Assembly: GCA_030704615.1 (NCBI GenBank)
Contig: CM060731.1
Coordinates: forward strand, 49,786,001 to 49,850,000
Length of the DNA stretch: 64,000 nt
Source: Takakia lepidozioides
Lineage: Eukaryota; Streptophyta; Takakiopsida; Takakiales; Takakiaceae
Direction: 5' to 3'
Of the stretch, positions 9,901 to 21,894 are shown piece after piece (position 1 is the stretch's first letter; the number at the start of each line of letters is the position of its first letter). Made by a program: the position numbers and the translations under genes. The notes under the pieces were generated by a model. It did not search any database. It saw nothing but the letters and a program-made list of their open reading frames with translations, and was not told the DNA's origin.

Positions 9901-12900
9901 ATGACATAGATAACAATTGTCAAGTTGTTTAAGCCTGGTTTCCATAGCTTGACAACTATAGTTTTGTGTGCATGAGTATGATGGGACCAGGTGATGCAGC
10001 TTCACTTTCTTTAGACGGTAAACATAGAAGGAAGGCTAAGTGGGCAAGTAAGACTGAGGGCTGGCTTGGCTGCTTGGTCTATGGTATGGACCTGCAGCAT
10101 TGCAGGTCATTGCCACCACAAGCACTTAATGTGGTTTTATGGTGGAACTCGTATCTTTTAAATGTTGTGGAATATTTGGTGGTATCACTTACCCATCATC
10201 ATGTGGAGCAGGCATAGGCCGTTCGTCAGATGTGGATGCAGTCACCATGCAGTCTCTGGATACAGAGCCTACATTCTTTGGTTTGACCAGGGCATATGGT
10301 ATATGGTCCACCACTTGGAGGATTTTTTCTGGTAAGGAATTCCCATCCCTCCAAGCTAAGTTCTTCACCTTTTGAGTATGGATGGGAGGGGTTGCTAAGC
10401 AAGCGGTGAGGGCACAAATTGTTTGCCAGTACACCAAAGAGCTTATGGTGTAGGCTGCACTTGAATTTGCGTAAGACCCTCAGTCTAAACTATTTTCTCA
10501 GTTGGGAAGCAGTTGGGTTTTGAGAAACTTCTGAAGCCGCCCAGCTTCACAATCAATTCCTCAAGGCCTACATCACTGCCTACAGCTAGAATCTCGATAC
10601 TCCACCATCTAGCTCAAATTCTCCCTGTCCTCTAGGAAGCCTATTGCCATTGGGTGGACTTGATACGGGAGTACATTAATGTCTCTGTGACTAAATGCTG
10701 GCCTTGTGACCTCGTGTCCTTGTTTGTTTCGACCTGAAGCGCTTTGCTCCAGGTAAGGTAGTGCATTGGATTTAGTTGGAAAGCTTGGGGCCTTTCCCTC
10801 TTTAGAATATGACTACACGGGCCATTCCCTGCAACTCCCTGGAGTGTGATCTCTGAATGGTAACAAGCGGACCCCTACCGCTTGGGGGCAGCCCCTCCGC
10901 CCAAATTGGGCAGTCGTATGCTCTGTCTAGCATACTCGGCACTTGGGCTCGGGTTGGTTCCTGTGCTTAAGCTTATAGCCTGCGACTACAATCAAAATTT
11001 TAGCTCCTATAAACATCAACACTCCTCAGGGTGATTCCTGGGAATTGGTTACTTATGCCAAATCTAGGGCTTCATGTGTAGTTTTTGGGGTGAATCCCAG
11101 GATGGACGATGTGTCTTTTAAAACTACATGCTCTAGCTTAGGCTTGGATTTCATGGCTAATGGTTCCATCTCGAGACTTGATAACAGGGGCACGTTGAAG
11201 GTTGCAATGACCAAAAGTGCTTCTAATAGAGTCCCACATCAATTCAATGGGGAAGTTCGTCCCTTGACTGGCTGGAGAGCGGTCTTAGACATTGGTGATT
11301 CAATGGGGCGCTATAGGAAGACAACCAAGGGCAAGGACTTCAACTTGAGAGTTTCTAATCGGTTTGATGCTCTGGATGAGGTTGAATCCAAACAGCCAGA
11401 AGGACAAGATGCCCCTAAGTGTGCGGAACCTGAACGTCCTGAATCTGAAGGATTTGGTACTCTGAATGGTTTACCAATCCTCAAGGTTTACACAAGACGA
11501 ACAAATTCTATACACGGGGTAATTGTCCCCAAGCCGTCAGATGGACAATCTGTCCCCAAGTGTGCAGAGCCTGAACGTCGTGTAACTGAAGGATTTGGTA
11601 CTCTAAATGGTTTACCAATCCTCAAAGTCTACACAAGACGGGCAAAATCTATACACGGGGTAATTGTCCCCAAGCAGTCTGACGGACAATCTGTTCCTAT
11701 GTGTGCGGAGCCTGTGCGTCGTGTAACTGAAGGATTTGGTACCCTGAATGGTTTACCAATTCTCAAAGTTTACAGAAGACGAGCAAAATCTACACATGGG
11801 GTAGCTGTCCCCCCTTTGCAGAACGGTTGGCCGTCCAGGAACAATCACAAGCTACCTAGACGACAAACAATTCACATGCAAAGGGTGGCTTGCGGCTGGC
11901 CACTTTCAACTTCTCAGGGTTGACCAACCAAAGGAAACAACTCGAAGTGGGACAAGTTCTTCGGACTAATGATATTCATATCTATGCTGGGCAAGAAACA
12001 TGGGAAACGTCGGATAAACTGGTTGGAGATGTCAATCGTTATAAATGGGCAGGTAAGATGTGTACTCTCAAGGCAGCCTCTGCCAAACGCGGTCAAAAAG
12101 GGGTTGGACTCTTTGTCCGTGATTTCTTGTTTGACAATTGTGAAATTATCAACAAGGGTTTGAGGTACGAGCATAGTATCTGGCTAAAACTGAATCTGAA
12201 GGGCGGCATGAGTACGAAGGACCTCTTTGTGGGTTGTGTTTACATGCCCACAGAGGGGACCCTTAGTGCTGACGCAGACAAAGCCTTGAACGAGCTGAAT
12301 TCTAATGGCAGACGGTTAATTAACTGTCTGGAAGAGCTTCAGCTTTTGACCTTGAATAACAGGACAAGAGGTGACCAAGTGCAGTGGACTCATGAGAAAT
12401 CCCAAACTGGGGAACGTTCCATTGTGGACTATAGTGTGCCAATGTGTTGATCGACAGAACTGATATTGGTACCTCTGACCACTTCCTGGTTTGGACTGAG
12501 ATCAAAAGGTGTTTTCCCAACACCAAGAGATCTGTGAAACATTCGATTCGGAAGTGGCGCATAGAAAAATTCCATAATGAGGAGGTCAAGGCTGAGTATG
12601 TCCAGGCCGTGCAAGAGGCTCTCCCTCATTTTGTCCAATCGCTCCAAGAACTTCAGTCTCACTCTGACAACGAGAAACGAAGTCGAAAGAGCAGTGGACT
12701 CTTGGGAGAGTTCTGTTTCCTCCGTGGCTGACAAGATCATTGGGAGGAAACTAATTGTCTGCGGTAGAGCTGTTAATTGGTGGACCAATGAGATTAAACT
12801 CAAGATAGCTGAGAGACGAGCCCTCTATAAAGAGTGCTGCAATTTGAAAACCAACAAAGAATTGTGGGCGAGGTACTACCAGCTCCGTAAAGATATCAAT

Positions 12901-15900
12901 CAGCTTGTTAGGTCTCAGAAGAAATTATACTGGGACAAGTTATACAGTGAAATAAACTCAAACCACCATGGTGGTAATGACAAGAAATTCTGGTTGGCCC
13001 TTCAACGTTTGTACAAGCCGAAAAACGGTCAGCAAGTACAAGCGCTGAAGACTACTAAAGGTGCAGTGGTGACTTCATCGGTTGACATTGTCAAAACCTT
13101 TGAAACTCACTACAGTATCCTTGGCAGAACTTCTAGGTCTAACAGTGAGGGGTCTTCTGTTGAATGGAGGGACACAGTTGGAAAAACTGTTCCTATGATT
13201 CAAAACAGCCCAGATGAACTGGAGTATATTTCAATGGCTTATAACGCTCCCATTAGTTATTTTGAGATTGTGGAAGCAATTGAACATTTAAATGGATATA
13301 AAGCTGGTGGACCTGATGGTATTGTCAACGAGCTTATCAAGCCCGGTGGCGATCCCATGATAGAGGCCCTAGTTCTCCTCTTTAACCTTATCTGGAAGAC
13401 TGAAATGATCCCCTTTCGCTGGCGACAGGGGGTCATTTTCAATCTATACAAGAAGGGTGACAGAGAAGAACCGGGGAACTACCGTGGCATCACGCTCCTC
13501 GATGCTGTTGGCAAGACATTCTGCAGAGTTATAAGTACTCGTCTCGAGGTTGATCTGGAGTCTAGAGGTTGTTTCCACGAAGGCCAAGCTGGCTTTCGGC
13601 GAAACAGGGGCTGTGTGGATCATATCTTCACTCTAAGCCAGATTATCCAGGGAAGGAAAAAAGAAGGGAAACCCACTTATGTCTTTTTCCTGGATGTCAA
13701 AAAGGCTTATGACACAGTGTGGAGAGATGGCCTATGGTTCCGCCTCTGGTCTTGTGGGATCAAGGGAAAGATGTGGAGAGTTGTCCACAACTTGTATGCT
13801 CACACCAAAAGCTGTGTCACTGTTAACGGACAGAAGTCCAACTTCTTTGACATAGACCAAGGTGTAGCTCAAGGATGTACTCTGTCCCCTCTGCTCTTCA
13901 ATGTTTTCATCAATCAACTCCTCGAGGATGTGGAAAGTGAGGGATTTGGGTTAAGGGTGGGTGATACCACCATACCAGCCCTTATGTTTGCGGATGACTT
14001 CGCAGGCATAGGGGAGACTTCAACCAATCTCCAGGAGTTGATTGATTGCGCGAAGAGATACTTCGATCTTTGGGGGTTAGAGACTAATGTCAGCAAATGT
14101 GCAGTGGTAGCATTCAACGACAGAGGAGAGGGTATCAGATGGTGGGGTCAGCTGCAACATATGCCCAACACCAGATATCCTAAATTAATCGACTCTATAT
14201 CTTGGAAACAGGACCGCCCTGTCAAACAGGCTAAGTCCTGGCAGAAGAGAGTAGAAGAGATCCTCAAGGACCTGGACCTGGATCCGCAAGTCTTGACCCT
14301 GCTGGATAAATCTGACTTAGAGGCTGTAGTGTCCTCAGCCATGTCTGTTGCCATGTGATTGTCTGATGAAAATGAAGTTAGGCAGAAAACTTCCCTGAAC
14401 TTGTTTCCAGTCTGTGACATGGGGGAGGACATCTTGGATGACCTCAAGGGTCTACCCACTCTCGGCACTAGACTGAAATTTAAACACAGGGCAGGAAGCC
14501 TACCTTTGAACAGCAAACAGAAGCAGAGAGGAAAGGGAGAGTGCAATTGCCCGTTGTGTGGGCAATCTGAAGACAGTATTCATTTTCTGATACACTGACC
14601 GGGGTTCTCTCACCAAAGAGACGCTCTCTTCAAATCTATTAAGGGAATTGTGCCTGTACCCCTGCTTACCAACTTTGAAAGTCTCGAGGCTGAGCCAAAA
14701 GCCCAGGCCCTCCTGAGGCCTAGTTTTTGGGCAAATCACACACAGCAGATTGATGCTTGTGTGAAGGGATTTCTAGAGGATATCTGGAAAACCCGGATTA
14801 ATTCTTTATATGGAGGTAAGTCTTACTACCAACGTCAGCCCCTGACAGAGGTAGGTTCTGTCCCTTTTGTTCCCGCTCAAACTGGGCGCGGGGTCAATGG
14901 CCACAAGGCTACGGCAAACAATGTCTTATGAGCACAATCTCTTACCAACTTTGAAAGTCTCGAGGCTGAGCCAACCAGGCCCTCCTGAGGCCTAGTTTTT
15001 GGGCAAATCACACACAGCAGATTGATGCTTGTGTGAAGGGATTTCTAGAGGATATCTGGAAAACCCGGATTAATTCTATATATGGAGGTAAGTCTTACTA
15101 CCAACGTCAGCCCCTGACAGAGGTAGGTTCTGTCCCTTTTGTTCCCGCTCAAACTGGGCGCGGGGTCAATGGCCACAAGGCTACGGCAAACAACGTCTTA
15201 TGAGTACAATCTCTCTCTCCGGGGAGCATAGAAAATTCCAGAAGAGGGTCCAGACAGAATATGTCCAGATCTTAAATGAGGCTCTCCCACACTTCATCCA
15301 ATCACTCCAAGACCTTTGTTTCTACTGTGTCCTTCCATTCTTTAGAAGGCCCCTCACTATTAGGTTAGATTCAAGGCCAAGAAGGTTTTAGTGTGTTTCA
15401 AAGGTTTGAAGATGTCAACGGTTGAAGTCAACACTGCACCCTTATTATTCCTTGCAGCCTGTACTTGCTGGCCATTTTTCGGCTTGTACAGATGCTGTAA
15501 GGCCAACCAGAATCTCTTACCATTATGACCATGGTGGTTCAAGTTAATGTCTTGGTACAACTTTTCCCAACAGACTTTCTTCAGAGCCCTTACAAGCTGT
15601 TAACATGAACTAAAAGATCTGTGAAATGTTCAATTCCAAAGTGGCGCATATCAAAATTCTGGAGGGAAGAGGTCAAGATGGAATATGTCCAGGCCTTGAA
15701 AGAGGCTCCCGCCCTTTATCCGATCGCTCCAAGATGTCCCTTCTTCCTTGGGTGATGCAAGAAGCGAGGTTGTAAGAGCTGTGGACTCTGGGGAGAGTTT
15801 CGTTGCTTCTGTGGCTGATAAGATCATTGGAAGGAAAACTAATTGTATGCAAAGAGCAGTGACCTGGTTTACCAATGAGATCAAGCTTCAGAATGCCGAG

Positions 15901-17737
15901 AGATGGGCGCTTTATAGGGACTGCAGTAATTTCAAAGATGACAGAGCTGTGGTCTAGATATTACCAACTGCGAAAAGATGTAGCAGCTAGTAAAGGCTCA
16001 GAAGAAAACATATTGGGAAGAGTTGTACCGTGACAGTAATGATGAAAGGTTCTGGTTGGCCTCACAGCACTTGTACTGGCCGAAAAATGGTCAGAGTTTA
16101 CACGCTTCAAGGAACTGATCCTATAATTGCAGCCGCACTGATGAATAGGAGTATATCACAAAGGGATACCATGCACCCATTAGTTCTTAGATTGCTGAAG
16201 CAATAGAACCTCTAAAGGGCTATAAAGCTGGTAGGTGGGATGGCGTTGTCAAAGTGCTAATGAGCAATCCTAGTAGAGGCCCTTGTCCTCCTCTTTAACC
16301 TTATTTGGAAGACTGAAATGATACCCTTTCACTGGAGAGAGAGGAGTCATTATCAAACTGTGCAAGAAAGGCAACAGAGAAGAGCGTGTGAACTACCGCA
16401 GCATTACACTTCTTGGCACAGTTGGAACTGTTTTGTAGGATAATAAGCACCCATCTCGAGGTTGATTTGGTGGGTAGAAGTGTTTCCATGAAGGTCAGGC
16501 GGGCTTCCCGGGAATAGGGCCTGGATGTTAAAAAGCCTTATGACACGGTATGGTGCAACAGCCTGTGGTCTTCTGGGGTCAGGGGAAAGATGTGGAGGAT
16601 GGTTCACAACCTGTGTGTGAACACCAAAAAGTTGTGTAATGGCAAATGGCAAGAAGGCTAATTTCTTTGACATTGACCAAGGTGTAGCTCAAGGTTGTAC
16701 CCTTGCCCCACTGCTCTTAAGAGTACATTCTCTCCTTGGCATATGACTGTCTCTTAGCTATCAGGACCCTAAGTGCTTGGCAGCTTGGGTGACATTTGAT
16801 GTGTTTTGATGTGACTTCTTGTTGTTCTACTTCGTCCCATAGACCCTTGCATCTCTCTCCAGAGAATGTTATGAGTACATCCTCTCTCATACACAAGAAG
16901 TGCCATCGAATGTGATTTAACATAGTTCTGTATACATCATATATGTCCCACCTACAAACAAGCTCACAGTCACGATTGAGTTATCAACCTGTAAACTGAA
17001 GGAAAGCTTCAGAAGATGAATGAACGCCCCACTCATTGCACACTAGCATCAACAAAAGGCTAAGTTTAAAGCAACAACGAACAAGACAATCTGAAAAGCA
17101 AAGAAAAATTGTCAGCACTTACTTGAAGTTTCTTGTCGATTTCTGTCGCAGGGTCTCGCATATTCTGGCCGTAAGTGTTGAAGCTCAACGATGAAAAGAA
17201 TGGCACAAAGAAAACATCAGCTTGTTCTGGGTCACTCACTCTTACAGCTGCCCTCTTCACATCTTTCTCTCTCGGTTCATCCAATATGTCCACCATCATC
17301 CAGTACTCCACACTGTGCTGCTTTTTGAGGCCCGATCGCTGTGGCCAGGGTGGTGCCACTCTTTCTGTCCAAGGAAGGTCCCGGTTTGTGTCGCTCTTCT
17401 TGAGCATGCCTAGGTTAAATCTACGAGGAATATCATACATAAATACCTTGAGGTGGGACTCACATTGAATCTTAGAATTTAAAGTTCCATCCATGACAGC
17501 AGGAGCAAGATCTGACACCTTATTGGCTGACAAATCGCTGTGGTATGAGGAATTCGACCACGAAAACCAACTAAGTACTGTACTTTCAGATTCATTACCC
17601 TCGTCACTTCTCTGGATTCTGAAAAAATGTGAGGAAATGGATCTAGCTTCTGGGTATAAAGCTGGCAGCATAAGGAACACCGCCACCAATGTTCCAACGA
17701 TTATCCAGATCACAGGTTTCTTGCTTTGTTTCACCAT
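6929..17737 (-). CDS. Exostosin-family GT47 glycosyltransferase, ARAD1-like
   Basis: Five exons on the minus strand: 17,123-17,737, 9,099-9,193, 8,320-8,512, 8,108-8,203 and 6,929-7,348. All junctions are GT-AG, phases agree, and they sum to 1,419 nt (472 residues). The N-terminus has a short cytosolic tail and a hydrophobic anchor at about residues 9-27 ([19 protein letters not shown]), as expected for a type II Golgi enzyme. The exostosin domain follows: [79 protein letters not shown] and [11 protein letters not shown]. The last block is close to plant ARAD1/ARAD2 proteins, which are implicated in arabinan side chains of pectin; the exact substrate here is inferred only. Intron 1 is 7,929 bp and is filled with LINE sequence in antisense orientation; the other introns are 0.1-0.8 kb. 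No disabling change is seen. Confidence 0.9.
9305..11044. other. Intron 1 of the GT47 gene, part without recognised genes
   Basis: Host intron DNA followed, probably from somewhere after 10,700, by the 5' leader of the LINE. The 5' boundary of the LINE is not visible to me: no clear target duplication was found. No coding segment is recognised. Confidence 0.4.
11045..11923 (+). CDS. LINE ORF1 protein with internal tandem repeats
   Basis: An open frame of 292 codons lies directly upstream of, and overlaps by 34 bp, the endonuclease frame. The N-terminal 120 residues (including [20 protein letters not shown]) resemble no domain I can name with confidence. The centre consists of three 47-residue repeats containing [18 protein letters not shown] and HGVIVPK. 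By position it is the LINE ORF1 (nucleic-acid-binding/packaging protein), but no zinc knuckle or RRM is visible, so function is inferred from context only. Confidence 0.6.
   Translation: MVTYAKSRASCVVFGVNPRMDDVSFKTTCSSLGLDFMANGSISRLDNRGTLKVAMTKSASNRVPHQFNGEVRPLTGWRAVLDIGDSMGRYRKTTKGKDFNLRVSNRFDALDEVESKQPEGQDAPKCAEPERPESEGFGTLNGLPILKVYTRRTNSIHGVIVPKPSDGQSVPKCAEPERRVTEGFGTLNGLPILKVYTRRAKSIHGVIVPKQSDGQSVPMCAEPVRRVTEGFGTLNGLPILKVYRRRAKSTHGVAVPPLQNGWPSRNNHKLPRRQTIHMQRVACGWPLSTSQG
11417..11839 (+). repeat. Three 141-bp in-frame tandem repeats in ORF1
   Basis: Units begin at 11,417, 11,558 and 11,699, exactly 141 bp (47 codons) apart. Each encodes CAEPxR, then [18 protein letters not shown], then HGVxVP. 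Most differences are single substitutions and the frame is kept, so the repeats expanded while ORF1 was still coding. Confidence 0.9.
11890..12480 (+). pseudogene. LINE ORF2 endonuclease (EEP) domain, frameshifted
   Basis: This is the start of ORF2: LATFNFSGL, then QETWE (catalytic Glu), [15 protein letters not shown], and after a frame change GTSDHFLV, which is the conserved SDH motif. The segment that should hold the GDFN-type motif is missing or rewritten. The frame ends at a TGA at 12,448 while the SDH continues in the next frame, so the nuclease is broken. In live LINEs it nicks the target DNA to prime reverse transcription. Confidence 0.8.
12577..14358 (+). pseudogene. LINE ORF2 reverse transcriptase domain
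   Basis: A long open frame (593 codons) with the RT blocks in order: [75 protein letters not shown] and the catalytic MFADDF at about 13,985-14,002. It is in the same frame as the endonuclease but separated from it by two frameshifts. After the palm the expected downstream part is shortened, and a TGA follows at 14,356. The RT core itself looks well preserved. Confidence 0.88.
14359..14930 (+). pseudogene. LINE ORF2 C-terminal zinc-binding tail
   Basis: Continues ORF2 after the stop. It contains a basic stretch then [18 protein letters not shown], the Cys/His motif typical of the C-terminus of plant LINE ORF2 proteins, then a stop where a further Cys would be expected. The following segment (to about 14,930) is still open and contains [16 protein letters not shown]. 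Confidence 0.65.
14660..15203 (+). repeat. Tandem duplication of the LINE 3' end
   Basis: The segment starting TTACCAACTTTGAAAGTCTC at about 14,667 recurs at about 14,943 with a short internal deletion. Both copies run to GGCAAACAA(T/C)GTCTTATGAG. The roughly 270-bp units are nearly identical, so the duplication is recent compared with the decay of the element. Confidence 0.88.
15204..16720 (+). mobile_element. Second, rearranged LINE copy with an inverted internal piece
   Basis: Three blocks match the first LINE. 15,205-15,325 (+) matches about 12,555-12,660. 15,326-15,604 is inverted and matches 13,172-12,900: on the minus strand it reads [22 protein letters not shown]. 15,605-16,720 (+) matches about 12,525-13,900 with deletions and stops. 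It ends within the RT region (GVAQGCTL). It is far more decayed than the first copy, so it is an older or independent insertion that was rearranged. Confidence 0.8.
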
Positions 17738-19020
17738 ATTTTCTCAACCACCTCCTCTCACAGCCAGCTCACCCTAACCGAGAAGCTCGGACCCAATCTA
17801 TCTTGAACCTAGCTGGGTTCACGTACCAAACTTCTCACAAAAGGCTTCTTTTTGCTCATAATGTGAGAGATTTCGGAAGAGGTCACCTAGAATGAAACCC
17901 GCGAATTGAGCTCACTCCCACCAATGCTAAATGTAAAAACCTGGCGCAAAAATACGACTTTTGCATCTTGCTACAAGGGATCTTCGCAGTGGGAAAGGCT
18001 TGGCTTGGCTTCAGCGGTCAGTGCTTCCCACTTCAATAGGTTCGTTAAGTCCAGCCGACCCTGCCAAATCCATGTCAAGAAAAAAACTCCGTCACAGTCC
18101 TCCCAGGCAAAAATAAGCCAATCTCTGTCTTACTTTCTCTCTGTCCCAACGTATACATACTCAATGATGCAACGGCAGGAGGGGCGTAGCGCGTATGCCT
18201 GAAAACTTGGACACAGACACGTGCACGAAACAGGCCCATCATCTTTTCTGCCTCAAAGTACCACCTTCACCTCCTCCCCAGCTCCCATTTTCTGAATGCT
18301 TTCGGTCAATAAGGGGCACAATTTACTTATTGAAAACTTCTCTGTCCACAAATCTCCGAAGCTGTGCTGAGATCGTCTCACCTTTGTTTCGGAGACAACC
18401 CAATAGAATTCCAATTCATGAATCTTGAAAAGGATCCGAACTTGTACGAATCTCTTCGTTATGTACAGCAGGCGCTCTGCTCAGGAATCAAATGTGCGCC
18501 CTCCCCGTCTTTCTCTAGAAGTCAACAACCTGTTATAAAACGCACTCAACAGACCGTCAACAAGAGACCTTCACATTCCCTGCGAGACAGCCCACAAGGC
18601 CACAACGACACACTGCGAGGGACAGCACCCCTTCTGTTGCACGAAACAAGCAACACATTATTGAGCTCGGGTTACTCAACTTGAAAGCGAGTATCGGAAG
18701 ATCAGTCACGATTCTTCTTCTTTTCTTCTTGTTTTCTTCTTCTTCTTTTTCTTCTGTTTTTTAGTTTGCTTACCATTCAATTTATTAAGGAAAAGGTGGG
18801 GGGGAGCAAGATCCCCGTCCAAGTATGGTGGGTTATTCCTCTTCCTCTCTTGTGACTTAGCTATTTAGGGATTTGTAGTGTTTGAGCTTGCTTCGCCAAT
18901 CGTATAGGGTGGATACACCTATTCCCATGGAAATAAGCATTGCTGTCAGAAGACACAGAGTTTGTAATTGGACCAATTTTGGCATGAAGGCATTTGCATC
19001 TTTATTCACTGTGAAAAAGA
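17738..19020. promoter_or_regulatory. Upstream region of the GT47 gene
   Basis: Presumed 5' untranslated region and promoter of the minus-strand GT47 gene; no core element could be placed with confidence. A TTCTTCTTTT-rich tract at about 18,712-18,765 is GAA-rich in the sense of the gene, as often seen in plant leaders. No other gene is seen. Confidence 0.35.
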
Positions 19021-19022
19021 AC

Positions 19023-19322
19023 AGTCAGTAGCTCAGTTCGTAAAGTGCACTGAGTGCCATCCGGATGACCTTGGGGTCAAATCCTGCTACTTGACGGGTG
19101 TGGTACGCTCTGTTCCCCCTTCCCTGCGCAGTGTCGCATCTGAAAGTCTTGCGGCGAGGATACTGAGAGGTTATTTTCTCCTCTCTCTATCAAAGGGCCT
19201 GATTTGTGAGCTGTCGCTCCCAGGTCCCTTGTTTCCCAGGATTCCTCTCACGATCGCATTGCAAGCGAGTGCAAGATTGCACACAATCCATAACAAACTC
19301 ACTAGCTTTTGAAAAAAACAAA
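19023..19322 (+). mobile_element. Probable tRNA-derived SINE
   Basis: The head at 19,023-19,100 looks like a tRNA: GTCAGTAGCTCAGTTCGTAA contains an A box, and GGGTCAAATCC about 45 bp downstream is a near-perfect B box. About 230 bp of non-tRNA body follow, ending in a short A-rich tail (TGAAAAAAACAAAC) near 19,320. The head resembles that of the better-preserved SINE at 23.9-24.1 kb. It could be a lone tRNA pseudogene instead of a SINE. Confidence 0.5.
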
Positions 19323-19324
19323 CG

Positions 19325-21856
19325 AGTAACAACGTCATAATGGACATCGACGACGTAGTGGATATGGATGGGAAGGACAGGCTTGGAGTGTGGAAAAGTT
19401 CACTGTCAATATGGTGGAGAGTTATGGACTACGAACATACCGGAGGAGAGTAGCTTGTGCAATGTCGAAAAATTAACCACGGCAAGTGCTGAAAACTCTG
19501 GAAACTACTTTCCATGTGTCGAAAACACCCAGGTCTCAAAAATTAATTAATTCGGTAGCTAGGTGCCGAAACTGACCTGCACGTACGGTATATTTTTTTG
19601 GATTATTTCTGAATAAATTATGAATTGCTTACAATCTGTCATATGTATGAAAGTGGGATCATAATATGGTAGAGGATGCCCTGGACTTTGTCAATGCCCA
19701 TGTAAGTTAATGAAGACTACAAATGTGATAGGACTACGTTGTTATTAATGCGTTCAATCAGCTCTAAAGAATCATAGAACTTATGAGAAAGTTGCACACC
19801 ATGTAAATAAATAAGGGTCCAAAAATCTGATAGGGGTTATTCCTGAAGGTCGAAAAAGGAGAGGATTGGAGCAGCCAATGGGGAGGGAGGGCACCTGTGT
19901 TGGAATGGGTGAAATGTGAGGCCAGGTATACCAGCTAGCATAGAAGTATGAGGGTGGCCCCTCTTCTAGTTCTATAGCTTTTGACAAGTAGGATGAGGCG
20001 GTGGAGCGGTGGGCCCAAGGCCCTTAGAAACATCATAAAGCGTAAGCATAACGCGGAATTGGTGGTTGTCGCTGCAGGAGTATACCGGAGCAGTGGAGAG
20101 GTCGTCAGAAGGTTGGGGCTGGTGAAGTACGGCTGGACAACGAGGCCTAGTAGAATCATGCGCAACGTTTGGGGCTCGTCAAGGTCAAGTGCAGTGGGGT
20201 CAAATGGGATCGTGCAAGTTTGGAGCATAGCAACGTCAGTCTGTGCGAATTGCGCAAGGGTGGGGCTAGCAAAGGACGGTTTCACAATGGAGGCAGTGGG
20301 ATCGCGTAAGAAGTACACAGACTGAACAAACGTACGTGGGCACAGATTCTCAACGGGACAAAGAGGATGAAGGTTGTCGTCAGGGAGAGGGGGAAACAAA
20401 AGGGCAAGACGTTGAAAGGTATATCGAAGCAAGATTTACAATTGGAGTTGGTGGAGCAACATCGAAGTCAATTGTTTATAGCAGATAGAACAATTCATCG
20501 ATCGTCTATGTGTACAGAGATGACATTCTCTTGCATTTACACCTTGCAAATGGTTTTTACCCTATATGTCTCGAATCTCTTGATGTTAAACAAACTCGTA
20601 GAAAAATAACTTAAGGGGCAAGGGTCTCCATATTTTAATTGGTGTGGTTGGGTACCTGTTTAAAAAATATTGACAAACATGGATTTCAGTTTGTGCACCA
20701 CAATGTAGTTCCTCGAGCAGATGGATTAGGGATTGGATGAATACATCAAATATGGTTCTTCATCCATCAAAAATCAAGTCTGTGTTGACATACCAAAACA
20801 TGTTGGAACACGCGTATACGTGGTCGAAGCACAAAATGGAAATACACCTTAGTACCGCACTGCCAAGTATATTATTTAGTATGTTAAAATCTAGTCAAAT
20901 TTATCATGCAGCGTCTTCTGTGGTTCCATTTACGAACTGTGGAATGGATTTCAATAAAGCCAAATGTATTTGGAAAGCCATGGTGCAACCGCATCTTTAG
21001 CAAATGGTTGATGTCACACGTATTTTTTTTTTAATGTGGAACACGTGCTTCGCGTTTTCGTTAATTGTATTGTGTTGAGGTTGCAGACAAAGCTACCGCT
21101 CTATCAGATTTCTCTCATTAACACATAGTCATTTTACTCTGATAGATACGTTATAACATTAAAACAGGTTTCGTACATTCCGGTCTCTCCTCAAAGCCGT
21201 CGCAATGAGCATGCATTTTAGATGTGTGCTTCAATGTTGTACATAGTTGTTATCTACTGTATTTCTTATATGTTATTTTACATAGTTGCTGTACGTAACT
21301 ACTGTATTCTGCTGTACTTCTAGAAATTCTGCACTATGATGTACTTTGTGTGACTCTTTAAATTGTTTATGTTTGTAGAGGAAGCCTAATTCGTCTCGGC
21401 TGGACCATCCACTATTTAATAGAAATGACAATAAGTACTGAGTTGAGAAATGACAATATGTATTAGCTAACAATGTACATACGGAGGATTTCTAATAGTG
21501 ACAAGGGGATCGTGTCTTTTAGCCGTTATCATTTATATACTTGCTGAACATGCACAAACTAGGTATTTTGTTTTAATGCTAGATATATCAACAAAACATC
21601 ATTTTTTTTTCATTTTATGAGAAAGGGAAGTGCACCCCAAATCAAAGAGGTGAGAGCTTACGGAAGAGAAACCACCCCGTATCCAACATCATTTATTTCA
21701 TGGTGCCAAAGTTCCAAGGTGGACTTACAAATCAACGTATCATTTTTAAGTGTGATAATTAAACAAATGTTGTGACATTGTAATAAGTGATAATCATTAT
21801 AGGTAACCAAAATCAACAACACATTCGTCCAACATACATAAACACTCTCCGGAGTG
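19325..21856. other. Intergenic stretch, nothing recognised
   Basis: Two overlapping open frames on opposite strands around 19,935-20,432 (165 codons on minus) have no recognisable motif and may be chance. The rest is AT-rich with no coding signal. Confidence 0.35.
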
Positions 21857-21890
<34 letters not shown>

Positions 21891-21894
21891 TATA
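21857..21894 (+). repeat. (TA)n(CA)n microsatellite
   Basis: An uninterrupted TA run passes directly into CACACACACACA and then TATA. Compound dinucleotide repeat, no coding context. Confidence 0.95.

Larger units (their letters stand above)
11045..15203 (+). mobile_element. LINE-type non-LTR retrotransposon (decayed) inside GT47 intron 1
   Basis: The order is ORF1, apurinic-type endonuclease, reverse transcriptase and a C-terminal CPLCG...H zinc motif, the layout of plant L1-like LINEs. It lies antisense to the host gene. ORF1 is open, but ORF2 has at least two frameshifts (near 12,440 and 12,670), a stop at 14,356 and missing segments, so it is not autonomous. The 3' part is duplicated in tandem. 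No poly(A) tail or clear target duplication could be identified, and the limits given are those of the recognisable parts. Confidence 0.88.

Noticed and set aside
17175-17777. Plus-strand frames over exon 1 of the GT47 gene
   Set aside because: The minus strand encodes a well-supported exostosin exon with matching splice sites; the + frames are shadows.
19023-19100. Functional tRNA gene
   Set aside because: The A and B boxes are present, but the acceptor and anticodon stems do not pair as a cloverleaf by eye, and a SINE-like body follows.
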